A stretch of DNA of 49,292 nucleotides from TMED14 sp038145075 (GCA_038145075.1 JAYQOY010000007.1:1-49292); one strand, 5' to 3'; shown: positions 1 through 9,160, counted from the stretch's first letter. Notes: a model not told the origin generated them from the sequence alone. Translations and numbers: made by a program.

Positions 1-2325
1 TTGGGGAAGGCCGTGAAGAAGACCGCATCGTCGTTGCGCAAGGCATAGGTGATGAAGTCCTTGGCATACCAGCGTCCGTTGAGGCCCAAATCTTGGAAGT
101 ACAGTACGTCTCGCGTTCCCTGCACATAGTCCTTCTTCTCCAAGGTCACCGGAATGGGGTCGCCGTCGTAGAACTTGCGCTTCATCATATCGATGTACCA
201 ATCCGTGTTCAGCAGGGAGAGGTTTACGATGCGCACGTCCGTTCGGTAGCCTTCCACCTCTTGCACATACCACAAGGGGAAGGTGTCGTTGTCGCCGTTG
301 GTGAAGAGAATGGCGTTGGGGGCGCAACTGTCCAAATACATTTTCGCAATCTCACGCGCCGTGTAGCGGTCGCTGCGGTCGTGGTCGTCCCAGTTTTCGG
401 CCGCCATCAACGTGGGAATGCCCAGCATAGCCACCGTCAGGGCGCCCGCCGTCACCGTGTTGCGGTACTTGCCCATCCATTCGTACAAGGCGATGACACC
501 CAGACCGATCCAAATGGCAAACACGTAGAAAGAACCCACAAAGGCGTAGTCGCGCTCACGTGGCTCAAAGGGTTTGTGGTTGGTGTAGACCACAATGGCT
601 AGTCCCGTAAAAGCGAAGAGCAGCGTAACCACCCCAAATGGCAAACACGTAGAACGAACCCACAAAGGCATAATCGCGCTCGCGTGGCTCAAAGGGTTTG
701 TGGTTGGTGTAGACCACAATGGCTAGTCCCGTAAAAGCGAAGAGCAGCGTAACCACCCAGGCGTTGCGTTGGTCTTTTTGGACCTGGTAGATCAAACCGA
801 TCAAGCCCAGCAAAAGCGGCAAGGCGTAGTACACATTGCGCGAAGGATTGTTGGTAAAGTGCGCAGGCTGGTTGTCTTGGGGGCCCAAACGCATCTCATC
901 CAAGAAGGCAATGCCCGTAATCCAGTTGCCCTTGGTGAGTTCGTAGCGGTTTTGGTCGTCGTTCTGGCGGCCCGCGAAGTTCCACATGAAGTAGCGGAAC
1001 CACATTTGGCCCACCTGGTAGTCCATGAAGAATTTAAAGTGGTCGCTAAATTTCAGCTTATCCGTCGGCTTCACGCCCATGAGCTTCTGGTAGTTCTCCA
1101 CGTGGTCCGCCTGATCGCTCCACATGCGGGGGAAGAAGCCTACATCGCTCTTGGCGTAGTTGGGCTTCGAGGCTTTGCCATCGCTGGTAACTTCGTATTT
1201 GCCGGTCTCCTCGCTGTACTGGTAGGAGGGGCTGCCGTCCGTGTAGGGCTGGCTAGCATCCAACTGGCTGTTGAAGCTCTGGCCATAGAGAACGGGCCAA
1301 TCGCCGTACTGGTCGCGCTTGTAGTATGAAAGCAAGGACATCGCATCCTCAGGGTTGTTCTCATCGATGGGCGTGTTGGCGTTGGAGCGAACGGCCAAAA
1401 CCACAAAGCTCGAATAGCCAATCAGCAAGAAAACGACGGCCTGAATGCCCTGCGCCACGAGGGGCTTGTCTTTCTTTTTCGCCCATTGGATGCCGAAGTA
1501 AACGCCTGCGGCAATCAACAAAAGGGCCAGCACCGAACCCGTATTCTTGGGCATACCTACGCTGTTTACTGCGGCAATTTCCAGCCAGCCAAAAAGCGAA
1601 AGGATAAAGGGGATGATGATGGCAAACACCAAGCCGAGCACACCGATGGAGGCCCCGTTGGCGATGACCCAGGATTTCCAGGTGACATTTGGGTACTTCT
1701 TGTAGAAATATATCATGACCACCGAAGGAATCGTCAAGAATACCAGGATGTGAACGCCCACCGAAAGGCCNNNNNNNNNNNNNNNNNNNNNNNNNNNNNN
1801 NNNNNNNNNNNNNNNNNNNNNNNNNNNNNNNNNNNNNNNNNNNNNNNNNNNNNNNNNNNNNNNNNNNNNNNNNNNNNNNNNNNNNNNNNNNNNNNNNNNN
1901 NNNNNNNNNNNNNNNNNNNNNNNNNNNNNNNNNNNNNNNNNNNNNNNNNNNNNNNNNNNNNNNNNNNNNNNNNNNNNNNNNNNNNNNNNNNNNNNNNNNN
2001 NNNNNNNNNNNNNNNNNNNNNNNNNNNNNNNNNNNNNNNNNNNNNNNNNNNNNNNNNNNNNNNNNNNNNNNNNNNNNNNNNNNNNNNNNNNNNNNNNNNN
2101 NNNNNNNNNNNNNNNNNNNNNNNNNNNNNNNNNNNNNNNNNNNNNNNNNNNNNNNNNNNNNNNNNNNNNNNNNNNNNNNNNNNNNNNNNNNNNNNNNNNN
2201 NNNNNNNNNNNNNNNNNNNNNNNNNNNNNNNNNNNNNNNNNNNNNNNNNNNNNNNNNNNNNNNNNNNNNNNNNNNNNNNNNNNNNNNNNNNNNAGGTTGT
2301 TCAACTGCTTAAAGGAAAGATTCAT
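1..2325 (-). CDS. DUF2723 (TMEM260-like) multi-pass membrane protein, partial and broken by assembly
   Basis: The start is ATG at 2325 (MNLSFKQLNN, the usual family opening), and the C-terminus runs off the window. Most of the N-terminal domain lies in the N gap (1771-2293). After the gap come several hydrophobic segments (IPSVVMIYFY, VLGLVFAIIIPFILSLFGWL, SVLALLLIAAGVYFGI). They are followed by a soluble region and the family hallmark NHKPFEPRERDYAFVGSFY, then IWIGLGVIALYEW and, around 190-240, DVRIVNLSLLNTDWYIDMM. The frame breaks between 510 and 758 because a 124-bp segment is present twice; deleting one copy restores one continuous protein. The family is about 1000 residues in Bacteroidota, and the eukaryotic homologue TMEM260 is a protein O-mannosyltransferase. 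A glycosyltransferase role here is inference. The gene lies downstream of sufD on the same strand, separated by a hairpin and a CTAG array. Confidence 0.85.
510..758. repeat. 124-bp imperfect tandem duplication inside the DUF2723 gene (probable haplotype join)
   Basis: Copy 1 is about 510-634 and copy 2 about 634-758, with an offset of exactly 124 nt. Only four positions differ, and in the minus-strand reading frame all four are silent third-position changes (Ser TCT/TCG, Tyr TAC/TAT, Asp GAC/GAT, Arg CGT/CGC). Because 124 is not a multiple of 3, the duplication shifts the frame and creates a false stop near 565. Silent-only divergence suggests two strain variants of the same stretch were joined, rather than a recent tandem duplication. 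Confidence 0.85.
1771..2293. other. Assembly gap (run of N)
   Basis: 523 undetermined bases. Both flanks read as the same DUF2723 gene, so the gap hides that protein's N-terminal membrane region rather than another gene. The true length may differ from the number of Ns. Confidence 0.99.
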
Positions 2326-2365
2326 AGCATGCGCTTTTTAGGAAGAACGAAGATACCCAATCTGG

Positions 2366-2430
2366 GGCGCTTAGCGCCTCCTGGTTTGTTGGTTTGCTCT
2401 CTAGCCCTCTAGCTTCCTAGCTCTCTAGCT
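2366..2430. repeat. CTAG octamer element 1 (triloop hairpin plus four 8-bp CTAG units)
   Basis: A GGCGC-TTA-GCGCC hairpin (2366-2378) is followed by four imperfect 8-bp units ending in CTAG. The CTAG positions are 2401, 2409, 2417 and 2425, exactly 8 nt apart (CTCTCTAG, CCCTCTAG, CTTCCTAG, CTCTCTAG). The element sits between the sufD 3' end and the DUF2723 start. Similar elements occur at about 32889 and 43707-43915. Confidence 0.75.
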
Positions 2431-2457
2431 AAAAGCCGAGGGCCCTGCCCTCGCTTT
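2431..2457 (-). terminator. Hairpin terminator after sufD
   Basis: Directly after the sufD stop, the minus strand reads a 7-bp perfect stem, CGAGGGC-AGG-GCCCTCG, then G-CTTTT. The stem has a 3-nt loop like the other hairpins of the CTAG elements. A run of T also follows on the plus strand, so it could act in both directions. Confidence 0.55.
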
Positions 2458-3783
2458 TTAAAGCGCAAACCCAAAACTCTCCACCCCCAGCTTCTTGCTG
2501 ATCAGGCGGTTGAGTTTGGCTTGGAGGCTCGGATGCTGAATGTCAGCCACGGCGTCGTGGGCAAAGGCCACCATGAGCAGGGCACGCGCTTCCTTCTCTT
2601 TGATGCCTCGGGCACGGAGGTAGAAGAGTGCATCCTCGTCCAGCTGGCCAACGGTGCAGCCGTGCGAGCACTTCACGTCATCCGCAAAGATTTCCAGCTG
2701 AGGCTTGGTGTCGATGGCCGCTTTTTCGCTGAGAACCAGGTTGTCGTTCTGCTGGAAGGCCAGAGTCTTTTGGGCGTCGACGTGCACGTGGATTTGGCCG
2801 TTGAAAACGCCGTTGGATTCGCCGTCGAAGAGGCCCTTATAGTTTTCGTGGCTGGTGCAATTCGGCGCCAAGTGGTCCACGCGCGTGTGGTGGTCCATGA
2901 GCTGCTTGCCGTCTGCCAGAGACAGGCCAAACATGCGCGCTTCGGCCCCCGGTTCGGCCAATTTGAAGTCCAAATTGTTGCGCAAAAACTTGCCGTCCGT
3001 GCTGATGGTGTGGACCGTGGCATGGCTGTCGCGCTTTTGTTCGATGACGCTGTGCTGCGTCAAGGCGGCAGAGGCTTCGTCGTGCTGCAGCTTCACCCAG
3101 TGGAGGCGCGCTCCGGCACCCATGAAGACTTCGTCGACCGCATTGGTCCAGCTCTGCGCGGTGGTCAGGGACTGGTGGCGCTCGATGATTTCGGCGTGGG
3201 CATTTTCGCCCAAAATGACCAGGCTGCGCGTTTGGTTGAAAATGGGTTGGTCGCCCGTGGTAAAGTAGAGCGCTTGAATGGGCTTGTCCAAAGTGACGCC
3301 GTTGGGTACGCGCACGTAGAGACCGTCCCAAGCCAGAGCCGTGTTGAGCTGCACCAAGGACCCCAGGTTTTCGGTCAACTGGCCAAAGTGGGGCTCGATG
3401 TGGTGCGCGTACTTCTTCCAGGCGCTGCCCAAGGTGCAGACGTCAAAGCCGCTGTGGGTGGTTTCGGACAGCCAAGACGAATAGCGACCGTTGATGAATA
3501 CCACGCGGTAGCAATCGATGTCGTTGACCAGGAAGCGCTTGATGTCTTTGAACTCGATAGGTTCGGCGTCATCGGATGCGTCAAAGGGCGAATGCAAGGT
3601 ATAGTCCTCTTTGAGCAGGCGTTTGAGGTTGGTGTACTTCCAGTCCTCGTGGCGCACGGTGGGAAATCCTTCGGCTTCAAAGCGCTCCATGGCCTTACGG
3701 CGACGGTCGGTCACCAAGGCACTTGACACCGCGGCAAAGTGGTTTTCGTGCAGCCAGTACGACGCGGCTAAGCGGTCCTTCAT
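2458..3783 (-). CDS. sufD: Fe-S cluster assembly protein SufD
   Basis: 441 residues. It forms the SufBCD scaffold with SufB and SufC, on which Fe-S clusters are built in the cytoplasm. The N-terminal part has the SufD pattern with GFPTVRHEDWKYTNL near residue 40. The C-terminal beta-helix core carries SHGCTVGQLDEDALFYLRARGI, the conserved SufB/SufD C-terminal segment. The chosen start is ATG at 3783 (MKDRLAASYWL), which overlaps the sufC stop by 4 nt (ATGA). A longer reading from 3804 lies inside sufC and adds only MDQKGAG. It is the last gene of the suf operon, with a hairpin immediately downstream. Confidence 0.95.
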   Translation of the reverse strand: MKDRLAASYWLHENHFAAVSSALVTDRRRKAMERFEAEGFPTVRHEDWKYTNLKRLLKEDYTLHSPFDASDDAEPIEFKDIKRFLVNDIDCYRVVFINGRYSSWLSETTHSGFDVCTLGSAWKKYAHHIEPHFGQLTENLGSLVQLNTALAWDGLYVRVPNGVTLDKPIQALYFTTGDQPIFNQTRSLVILGENAHAEIIERHQSLTTAQSWTNAVDEVFMGAGARLHWVKLQHDEASAALTQHSVIEQKRDSHATVHTISTDGKFLRNNLDFKLAEPGAEARMFGLSLADGKQLMDHHTRVDHLAPNCTSHENYKGLFDGESNGVFNGQIHVHVDAQKTLAFQQNDNLVLSEKAAIDTKPQLEIFADDVKCSHGCTVGQLDEDALFYLRARGIKEKEARALLMVAFAHDAVADIQHPSLQAKLNRLISKKLGVESFGFAL

Positions 3784-4529
3784 GCCTGCTCCTTTTTGAT
3801 CCAATCGTAGCCGCGCTCCTCTAGCTCGAGGGCTAGCGTCTTATCGCCTGACTTCACGATTTTTCCCTTGAAGAGGACGTGAACGTAGTCGGGCACGATG
3901 TAGTCCAGGAGGCGCTGGTAGTGCGTGATGACCATAAAGGTGTTCTCGGGCGAGCGCAGGGCGTTCACCCCGTTGGCCACAATGCGCAGGGCATCGATGT
4001 CCAGCCCCGAATCCGTCTCATCCAAAATGGCCAATTTGGGCTCCAGCATGGCCATTTGGAAGATTTCGTTGCGCTTCTTTTCACCGCCCGAAAATCCTTC
4101 ATTCAACGAACGGCTCAAAAAGCCCTTGTCCATTTCCAAGAGGTCCATCTTCTCGCGCATCTTCTTCAGCATGGACGAGGCATCCAAGGCCTCCTCGCCA
4201 CGCGCCTTGCGCATTTCGTTCAAGGCCGTCTTGATGAAGTTGGAAACGCTTACTCCGGGAATTTCCACGGGATACTGGAAGCTCAAAAAGAGCCCTAGGT
4301 GGGCGCGCTCTTCGGGCGCCAATTCCAAGATGCTCTCCCCGTTGAAGAGGATGTCGCCCTCAGTGATTTCATAGTCTTCGCGGCCGGCAATAACGTTGGA
4401 CAGGGTGGACTTGCCCGAACCATTCGGTCCCATAATGGCATGCACCTCGCCGGGCCCCATGCTGAGGTTGATGCCCTTCAAAATGGCTTGTCCGTCGACG
4501 CTTGCGTGTAAGTTGACAATTTCAATCAT
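3780..4529 (-). CDS. sufC: Fe-S cluster assembly ATPase SufC
   Basis: 249 residues, the normal family length. This soluble ABC-type ATPase drives the SufB-SufD scaffold. Walker A is GPNGSGKST at residues 34-42, the signature is FSGGEKKR near residue 146, and Walker B with D-loop is LAILDETDSGLD. The KK after SGGE and the ETDSGLD form are typical of SufC and separate it from transporter ATPases. It lies 12 nt downstream of sufB and overlaps sufD by 4 nt. Confidence 0.97.
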   Translation of the reverse strand: MIEIVNLHASVDGQAILKGINLSMGPGEVHAIMGPNGSGKSTLSNVIAGREDYEITEGDILFNGESILELAPEERAHLGLFLSFQYPVEIPGVSVSNFIKTALNEMRKARGEEALDASSMLKKMREKMDLLEMDKGFLSRSLNEGFSGGEKKRNEIFQMAMLEPKLAILDETDSGLDIDALRIVANGVNALRSPENTFMVITHYQRLLDYIVPDYVHVLFKGKIVKSGDKTLALELEERGYDWIKKEQA

Positions 4530-4541
4530 GCGTTCTATGCC

Positions 4542-5981
4542 TTATCCGACCGAGCCTTCCAGGCTGATGGCCAACAATTTTTGTGCTTCCACGGCAAACT
4601 CCATGGGCAGCTGGTTCAATACATCCTTGCAGTAGCCGTTGACAATCAGGGCAATGGCCTCTTCCATGCCGAGGCCGCGCTGCTGGCAGTAAAAAATTTG
4701 GTCCTCCCCGATTTTGCTGGTGGTCGCTTCGTGCTCCATTCGGGCCGAAGGATGCTTCACCTCAATGTAGGGGAAGGTGTGCGCGCCGCAGCGATCGCCC
4801 ATGAGCAGCGAGTCACACTGGCTGAAATTCCGCGCATTCACCGCGCGCGGGCCCATCCGAACCAATCCGCGGTAGCTGTTGTGGCTATGGCCGGCGCTGA
4901 TGCCCTTGCTGACAATGGTCGACTTGGTGTTCTTGCCCAAGTGAATCATCTTGGTGCCGGTATCCGCCTGCTGGTAGTTGTTGGTGACCGCGACCGAATA
5001 AAACTCGCCCACGCTGTTGTCGCCCTTGAGGATGCAGCTGGGGTATTTCCAGGTCACGGCCGAACCCGTTTCCACCTGGGTCCAGCTGATTTTCGCGTTG
5101 CGCTCGCAGATGCCGCGCTTGGTCACAAAGTTGAAGACGCCCCCCTTGCCCTCGGCATCGCCGGGGAACCAGTTTTGGACGGTCGAATACTTGATCTCCG
5201 CATCGTCCATGGCGATGAGTTCCACCACGGCGGCGTGCAGCTGATTTTCGTCGCGCTGGGGAGCCGTACAGCCCTCCAAGTAGCTCACGTAGCTGCTGGC
5301 ATCGGCCACCACCAGGGTGCGCTCAAACTGGCCCGTGCCGGATTCATTGATGCGGAAGTAGGTGCTCAACTCCATGGGGCAGCGAACACCCTTGGGAATG
5401 TAGCAGAAGGACCCGTCCGTGAAGACCGCGCTATTCAAGGCGGCGTAGAAGTTGTCCGTTTTGGGAACCACGGTGCCCAAGTATTTTTTCACCAACTCAG
5501 GGTGTTCCTGAATGGCCTCGCTCATGGAGCAGAAGATGATGCCTTTTTCGGCCAAGGTCTTTTTGAAGGTCGTGGCGACCGACACCGAATCCACCACCAC
5601 GTCCATGGCCACGCCTGACAAGCGCTTCTGCTCGTCGAGGCTGATGCCCAATTTTTCAAAAGTCTTGAGGAGCTCAGGATCTACCTCGTCGAGGCTGTTC
5701 ACCTGCTTCTTCTTGGGCGCAGCATAGTAGCTGATGGCCTGAAAATCGGGCTTGGCGTAGGTGACGTTGGCCCATTCGGGCTCCTCCATGCTCTGCCAAA
5801 TTTTAAACGCGTCCAAACGCCATTCCGTCATCCATTCCGGCTCATTTTTCTTGGCCGAAATCAAACGGATAACGTCCTCGTTGAGGCCCGGAGGAACCTT
5901 GTCCGACTCGACGTCCGTGTAAAATCCGTATTTGTATTCCGAGGTAGTGACCTCGTTGAGAATCTGGTCTTGTTCGCTCAC
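4542..5981 (-). CDS. sufB: Fe-S cluster assembly protein SufB
   Basis: 479 residues, full length. It is the main scaffold subunit on which the nascent Fe-S cluster is assembled. Recognisable blocks are SKGISAGHSHNSYRGLV, GDRCGAHTFPYIEVKHPSARMEHEATTSKI and, near the end, CQQRGLGMEEAIALIVNGYCKDVL. The start is GTG at 5981, overlapping the sufA stop in a GTGA arrangement. No better ATG is visible, and the reading gives the usual family length. It is followed by sufC after 12 nt. Confidence 0.97.
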   Translation of the reverse strand: MSEQDQILNEVTTSEYKYGFYTDVESDKVPPGLNEDVIRLISAKKNEPEWMTEWRLDAFKIWQSMEEPEWANVTYAKPDFQAISYYAAPKKKQVNSLDEVDPELLKTFEKLGISLDEQKRLSGVAMDVVVDSVSVATTFKKTLAEKGIIFCSMSEAIQEHPELVKKYLGTVVPKTDNFYAALNSAVFTDGSFCYIPKGVRCPMELSTYFRINESGTGQFERTLVVADASSYVSYLEGCTAPQRDENQLHAAVVELIAMDDAEIKYSTVQNWFPGDAEGKGGVFNFVTKRGICERNAKISWTQVETGSAVTWKYPSCILKGDNSVGEFYSVAVTNNYQQADTGTKMIHLGKNTKSTIVSKGISAGHSHNSYRGLVRMGPRAVNARNFSQCDSLLMGDRCGAHTFPYIEVKHPSARMEHEATTSKIGEDQIFYCQQRGLGMEEAIALIVNGYCKDVLNQLPMEFAVEAQKLLAISLEGSVG

Positions 5982-6307
5982 AGGGCAAAGCTTTCCCCGC
6001 AGCCGCAGGTGCGCGCCGCATTGGGGTTGTTAAACGAAAATCCTTTGCCGTTCAATCCCCCGCTGTACTCTAGGGTCGTGCCCAAGAGGTAGAGCAGGCT
6101 CTTCTTTTCCACGAGGATTTTAACGCCCTGGTCCTCAAAAAGCTGGTCGCCTTCTTCGGGAGCGTTTACAAAGCCCATATCATAGCTCAAGCCGGAGCAA
6201 CCTCCGGACTTAACGCCCACGCGGATGTAGGCGGTTGCCACATCCTTACCTTCCTCACTCATGAGGGAAGCAACTTTTTTAGCGGCTTCGGCAGATACGT
6301 TGATCAT
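5978..6307 (-). CDS. sufA: HesB/IscA-type Fe-S carrier, first gene of the suf operon
   Basis: 109 residues. It is an A-type Fe-S carrier that receives clusters from SufBCD and passes them to target proteins. The three conserved cysteines are C37 (GGCSGLSY) and C101/C103 (TCGCGESF). Its position directly before sufB and the 4-nt overlap assign it to the Suf system; iscA-like would be an equally acceptable family name. A good -7 element lies about 25 nt upstream, so the operon probably starts here. Confidence 0.93.
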   Translation of the reverse strand: MINVSAEAAKKVASLMSEEGKDVATAYIRVGVKSGGCSGLSYDMGFVNAPEEGDQLFEDQGVKILVEKKSLLYLLGTTLEYSGGLNGKGFSFNNPNAARTCGCGESFAL

Positions 6308-6331
6308 TTGGACTCATTCTAAATTGAGCGG

Positions 6332-6339
6332 CAAAGATA
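6332..6339 (-). promoter_or_regulatory. -7 element for the suf operon
   Basis: On the minus strand the sequence is TATCTTTG, a perfect match to the Bacteroidota TAnnTTTG box, 24 nt before the sufA ATG. No clear TTG is found at the expected -33 spacing, so the promoter is only half supported. Confidence 0.5.
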
Positions 6340-6370
6340 CAACCCACCGAGGGCTTAATTAGTTCGTCGC

Positions 6371-8287
6371 TTACTTCCGATACCCCAAGATGGTGACGCC
6401 ATTGGGGGCCATGGAGTAGATGCCCATTTCCACCTCGGCTTGCAGGCCATCGGGAAATACGGGAACCCCTGCCGGCTTCGTGGTCAGAAGGACTTTGGGC
6501 GTAGACACATTGTTCCGCCAGTCCCCTAAGCGATTGAGATCAAAGTACTGCGCGTTGGCATTGCGGTTCACCATCACGAGTAAGACTTCCTCGTCGTTGC
6601 TCCAGGAGTACGCGTAGACGTCGTTGTAAGGGGCCCACTGCCGCAAGGCGCCGGTTCCAATGACGGGGTGAGCTTTGCGCAACTCGGCCAGTTCGCGCAC
6701 AAAAGCCAAAGCCTCTGCCTCGTCCGCCGTCAAGCCCTCTCCCGTGAACGCATTCTTGGCATCATCTGGCCAACCGCCATAGAAATCCTGGCGCATGGCG
6801 CCATGGTCATTTTCCGCCTTCATAAGCACTTCAGTACCGTAGTACAGGCAGGGAATGCCGCGCATGGTGTAGAGCATGGCCAGGCCCATTTTGTAGAGGT
6901 CCTTGTCCTCCTTCACCTTGGCGAAGAAGCGGCCCTCGTCGTGGTTGTCCAAGAACACGATGAAGTTCTCCGGCTCGCGGTAGAGGTAGTCGGCGGCTAA
7001 ATTCATGTAAAAGTGGTTGAGGCCCCCATTCCATGTGGTGGGCTTCTCCAAGGCCTCTTTCCAGGCCTGGTACATCATAAAGTCAGCGGCCCCATCGAGT
7101 GTTGGATGACGGTCCAAGAAGTACTGCTGCGAATGCTCGTTGTGCACCCAGCTCTCCGAAAAAATGAAGAAGTCCGGATAGACTGCGTGTATGGCGGTGG
7201 ACCACTGGTTCAAGAAGTTTTGGTCGGGATAAATCCACGTGTCCACTCGGAAGGCGTCCACGCCGAGGGACTCAATCCACCAAAGGGCGTTTTGGAGCAG
7301 GTACTGGGCGCAATGGCGGTCCCGCTGGTTCACGTCCACCATGGACGACACAAACCATCCGTCCGTAAACTGTTGTTGGTCGCTCGGGGCCGCATAGGGG
7401 TCGTAAAGCGTGGCATAGCGGTGGTTGGTGATCGTGGGCTGGCCTACTTCGCCGTTTTTATCCGTTTCTGGACGGCCGGGCCAAGCATTGATCCAATTGG
7501 AATCGGGGGGATTTTGGTAAAAACGGTGCGCCGTTCCAATGTGATTGGGCACCATGTCCATAACCAACTTCATGTCCTTGGCATGGAGGGCCTTGGCGTA
7601 GGCTTTGTACGCCGCATGTCCCCCAAAACGTGGATCCACGCGGTAGTGGTCCGTGATGGCATAGCCGTGGTAGGAGGCGCGCGGCATATCGTTGACTAAC
7701 ACGGGCATGGTCCAAACGGCCGTGGCCCCCAAGGAAGCGATGTAGTCCACGTGGTCCGTCAAGCCTTGGAGGTCGCCTCCGTGGCGTTGGTAGCCTTCGC
7801 TCCGATCGAGGGTCTGCTCCTGCAATCCACGAACTTGATCGTTCGCCGGATTGCCGTTGGCAAATCGGTCGGGTGTAACCAGGTAGATGAGGTCCCGCGA
7901 ATCCAAGCCCATGTGGCTGCGTCGGGAGGCGTCGCGCGCCTCCAAGGGATACGAATGGCTATAGGTGCGCCCTTTTTTAGTCTTCACCGTGAAGACCAGG
8001 GTTTGCGCGGGCGCACTGGGTTCAATCACCAAAGTGACGTAGCGATAGGCGGCATTTTGGGCCGCTTCATCTTTTAGAATGCGAACGCCTTCGCCTTGGG
8101 TCAGGGTGACGGAGGCGATGGGTTCTTGGCGGAGGGTTTCTACCAAAAGCTCGACCGAATTCCCCGGCATGCCTACCCACCAGTTGGGCGGATCCATTCG
8201 GACCGGCAATTCCTTGGTACCATATGCAGAAAACGAAAAACTTAAGGTGGCCAGCACTAGGGCCCACATGCGCAATCTCTGTGTCAT
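6371..8287 (-). CDS. Secreted GH13 alpha-amylase / cyclomaltodextrinase-neopullulanase (SusA-like)
   Basis: About 638 residues from ATG 8287 (MTQRLRMWALVLATLSFSFSAYG, a signal peptide). A neighbouring ATG at 8290 is also possible; a still longer reading to 8332 runs through a hairpin and is unlikely. The N-terminal beta domain (MDPPNWWVGM) is typical of cyclomaltodextrinase/neopullulanase-type GH13 enzymes. GH13 regions: DMVPNHIG (244-251), nucleophile D349 in FRVDT, acid/base E378 in FSESWV, and D450 in FLDNHDEG. It would hydrolyse maltodextrin, pullulan or cyclodextrin in the periplasm or at the cell surface. It is the last gene of the susC-susD locus; a strong hairpin lies before it, so its level may be set by readthrough. 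Confidence 0.93.
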   Translation of the reverse strand: MTQRLRMWALVLATLSFSFSAYGTKELPVRMDPPNWWVGMPGNSVELLVETLRQEPIASVTLTQGEGVRILKDEAAQNAAYRYVTLVIEPSAPAQTLVFTVKTKKGRTYSHSYPLEARDASRRSHMGLDSRDLIYLVTPDRFANGNPANDQVRGLQEQTLDRSEGYQRHGGDLQGLTDHVDYIASLGATAVWTMPVLVNDMPRASYHGYAITDHYRVDPRFGGHAAYKAYAKALHAKDMKLVMDMVPNHIGTAHRFYQNPPDSNWINAWPGRPETDKNGEVGQPTITNHRYATLYDPYAAPSDQQQFTDGWFVSSMVDVNQRDRHCAQYLLQNALWWIESLGVDAFRVDTWIYPDQNFLNQWSTAIHAVYPDFFIFSESWVHNEHSQQYFLDRHPTLDGAADFMMYQAWKEALEKPTTWNGGLNHFYMNLAADYLYREPENFIVFLDNHDEGRFFAKVKEDKDLYKMGLAMLYTMRGIPCLYYGTEVLMKAENDHGAMRQDFYGGWPDDAKNAFTGEGLTADEAEALAFVRELAELRKAHPVIGTGALRQWAPYNDVYAYSWSNDEEVLLVMVNRNANAQYFDLNRLGDWRNNVSTPKVLLTTKPAGVPVFPDGLQAEVEMGIYSMAPNGVTILGYRK

Positions 8288-8303
8288 CATAGCTGTAAAT
8301 GTA

Positions 8304-8329
8304 AGAAGGCCGGCGATGGCCGGCCTTCT
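8304..8329 (-). terminator. Strong hairpin between the T9SS protein and the amylase
   Basis: A perfect 11-bp stem, AGAAGGCCGGC / GCCGGCCTTCT, with a 4-nt loop. It lies 14 nt upstream of the amylase ATG pair and just after the 8352-9134 gene. The downstream tract is TACATTT rather than a clean U run, so it may be a partial terminator or an mRNA 3'-end stabiliser. Confidence 0.55.
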
Positions 8330-8351
8330 CATTTTCCTTTTGGAGAAAGGA

Positions 8352-9134
8352 CTAGCGGCTAACCGCTACACGCTGGATAGACTTCTCGCCATCCACAACT
8401 ACTTCTACGAGGTAGTTGCCGTTCTCCACCAAGCTGCCGTTAGCAGCGTCCAAGTTCCAACGGATCTCGTTCTTGCCAGCGAATACAGCGGCGTTGAAGC
8501 TGTTCACGCGCTGACCCAAAACGTTGAATACGTTGATGGTAGCGGTAGAAGAAGCCTTAGCCGTGAAAGCGATAGCTACGGGACCGTTTGCAGGGTTGGG
8601 GTATACAGACAAACCAGAAACAGCCGTCTCGTCTACGCTGATAGAAGAGCTGCTGCCGTCACACTGGTAGCAAGCGTCCCAGCAGAAACGCAATACCGTA
8701 CCGTTTGCCGAAGGAACAACGATTTCGCGGTTGATGTTGCCTGAACCGTCGTCAGCGCCACAGCCGTCCGTAGAGATCGTACAAGCAGGGTCGGTACCTT
8801 CGTTGGTGCCCCAGTTGCCATTCACGAACTTATAGTAGGTCGTACCACCGATAGCGGTAGAAGGGAAGGTAACCGTGATAGACCATACGCCGTTGCCTTG
8901 GTCGGTCATCGCAGAACCGGTATCCGTGGGAGACCAGTCGGCCATCGCCAAAGAACCGTTGGTAGCTCCAGCAGTAGCGAAATTGCCACCAACGCGGAGA
9001 CCGTTTGCTGCAACTGCGTTACCAGCTGCTACGTAATCGGTTACGTCCACTTGGAACGTAACGTCCACTTGGCCATAGGCCATAACTGACGTCAAAGCCG
9101 CCAGTCCGAGAGTAAGCATTTTTTTCATACTCAT
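8352..9134 (-). CDS. Secreted starch-binding-like protein with T9SS type A sorting domain
   Basis: 260 residues. A signal peptide (MKKMLTLGLAALTSVMAYGQ) is followed by a beta-sandwich-like domain with VDVTFQVDVTDYV, LRVGGNFA and WSITVTFP. This pattern resembles the carbohydrate-binding domains (CBM20/48-like or SusE/F-type) that bind starch. A Cys-containing stretch (CWDACYQC) follows. The C-terminal ~75 residues (SVYPNPANGPV ... NVLGQRV ... ENGNYLVEVVVDG) are a type A T9SS sorting domain, so the protein should be exported and attached to the cell surface. It takes the SusE/SusF position between susD and the amylase. Binding to alpha-glucan is inferred from domain pattern and context. Confidence 0.8.
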   Translation of the reverse strand: MSMKKMLTLGLAALTSVMAYGQVDVTFQVDVTDYVAAGNAVAANGLRVGGNFATAGATNGSLAMADWSPTDTGSAMTDQGNGVWSITVTFPSTAIGGTTYYKFVNGNWGTNEGTDPACTISTDGCGADDGSGNINREIVVPSANGTVLRFCWDACYQCDGSSSSISVDETAVSGLSVYPNPANGPVAIAFTAKASSTATINVFNVLGQRVNSFNAAVFAGKNEIRWNLDAANGSLVENGNYLVEVVVDGEKSIQRVAVSR

Positions 9135-9160
9135 TGATTTGATTAGGGATTAATAAAGGA

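Noticed and set aside
93..602. Plus-strand open reading frame opposite the DUF2723 gene, and many similar long mirror frames opposite sufD, sufB, susD, susC, purF and secA
   Set aside because: These are antisense shadows produced by the GC-rich codon use; they have low-complexity, His/Val/Arg-rich translations and match no family.
565..2325. DUF2723 gene read as a pseudogene ending near 565
   Set aside because: The stop arises only from the 124-bp duplication; removing one copy restores the conserved protein, and the differences between copies are all silent.
8288..8332. Amylase start at 8332
   Set aside because: The extra N-terminus is the translation of a terminator-like hairpin; the signal peptide begins at the ATG pair 8287/8290.
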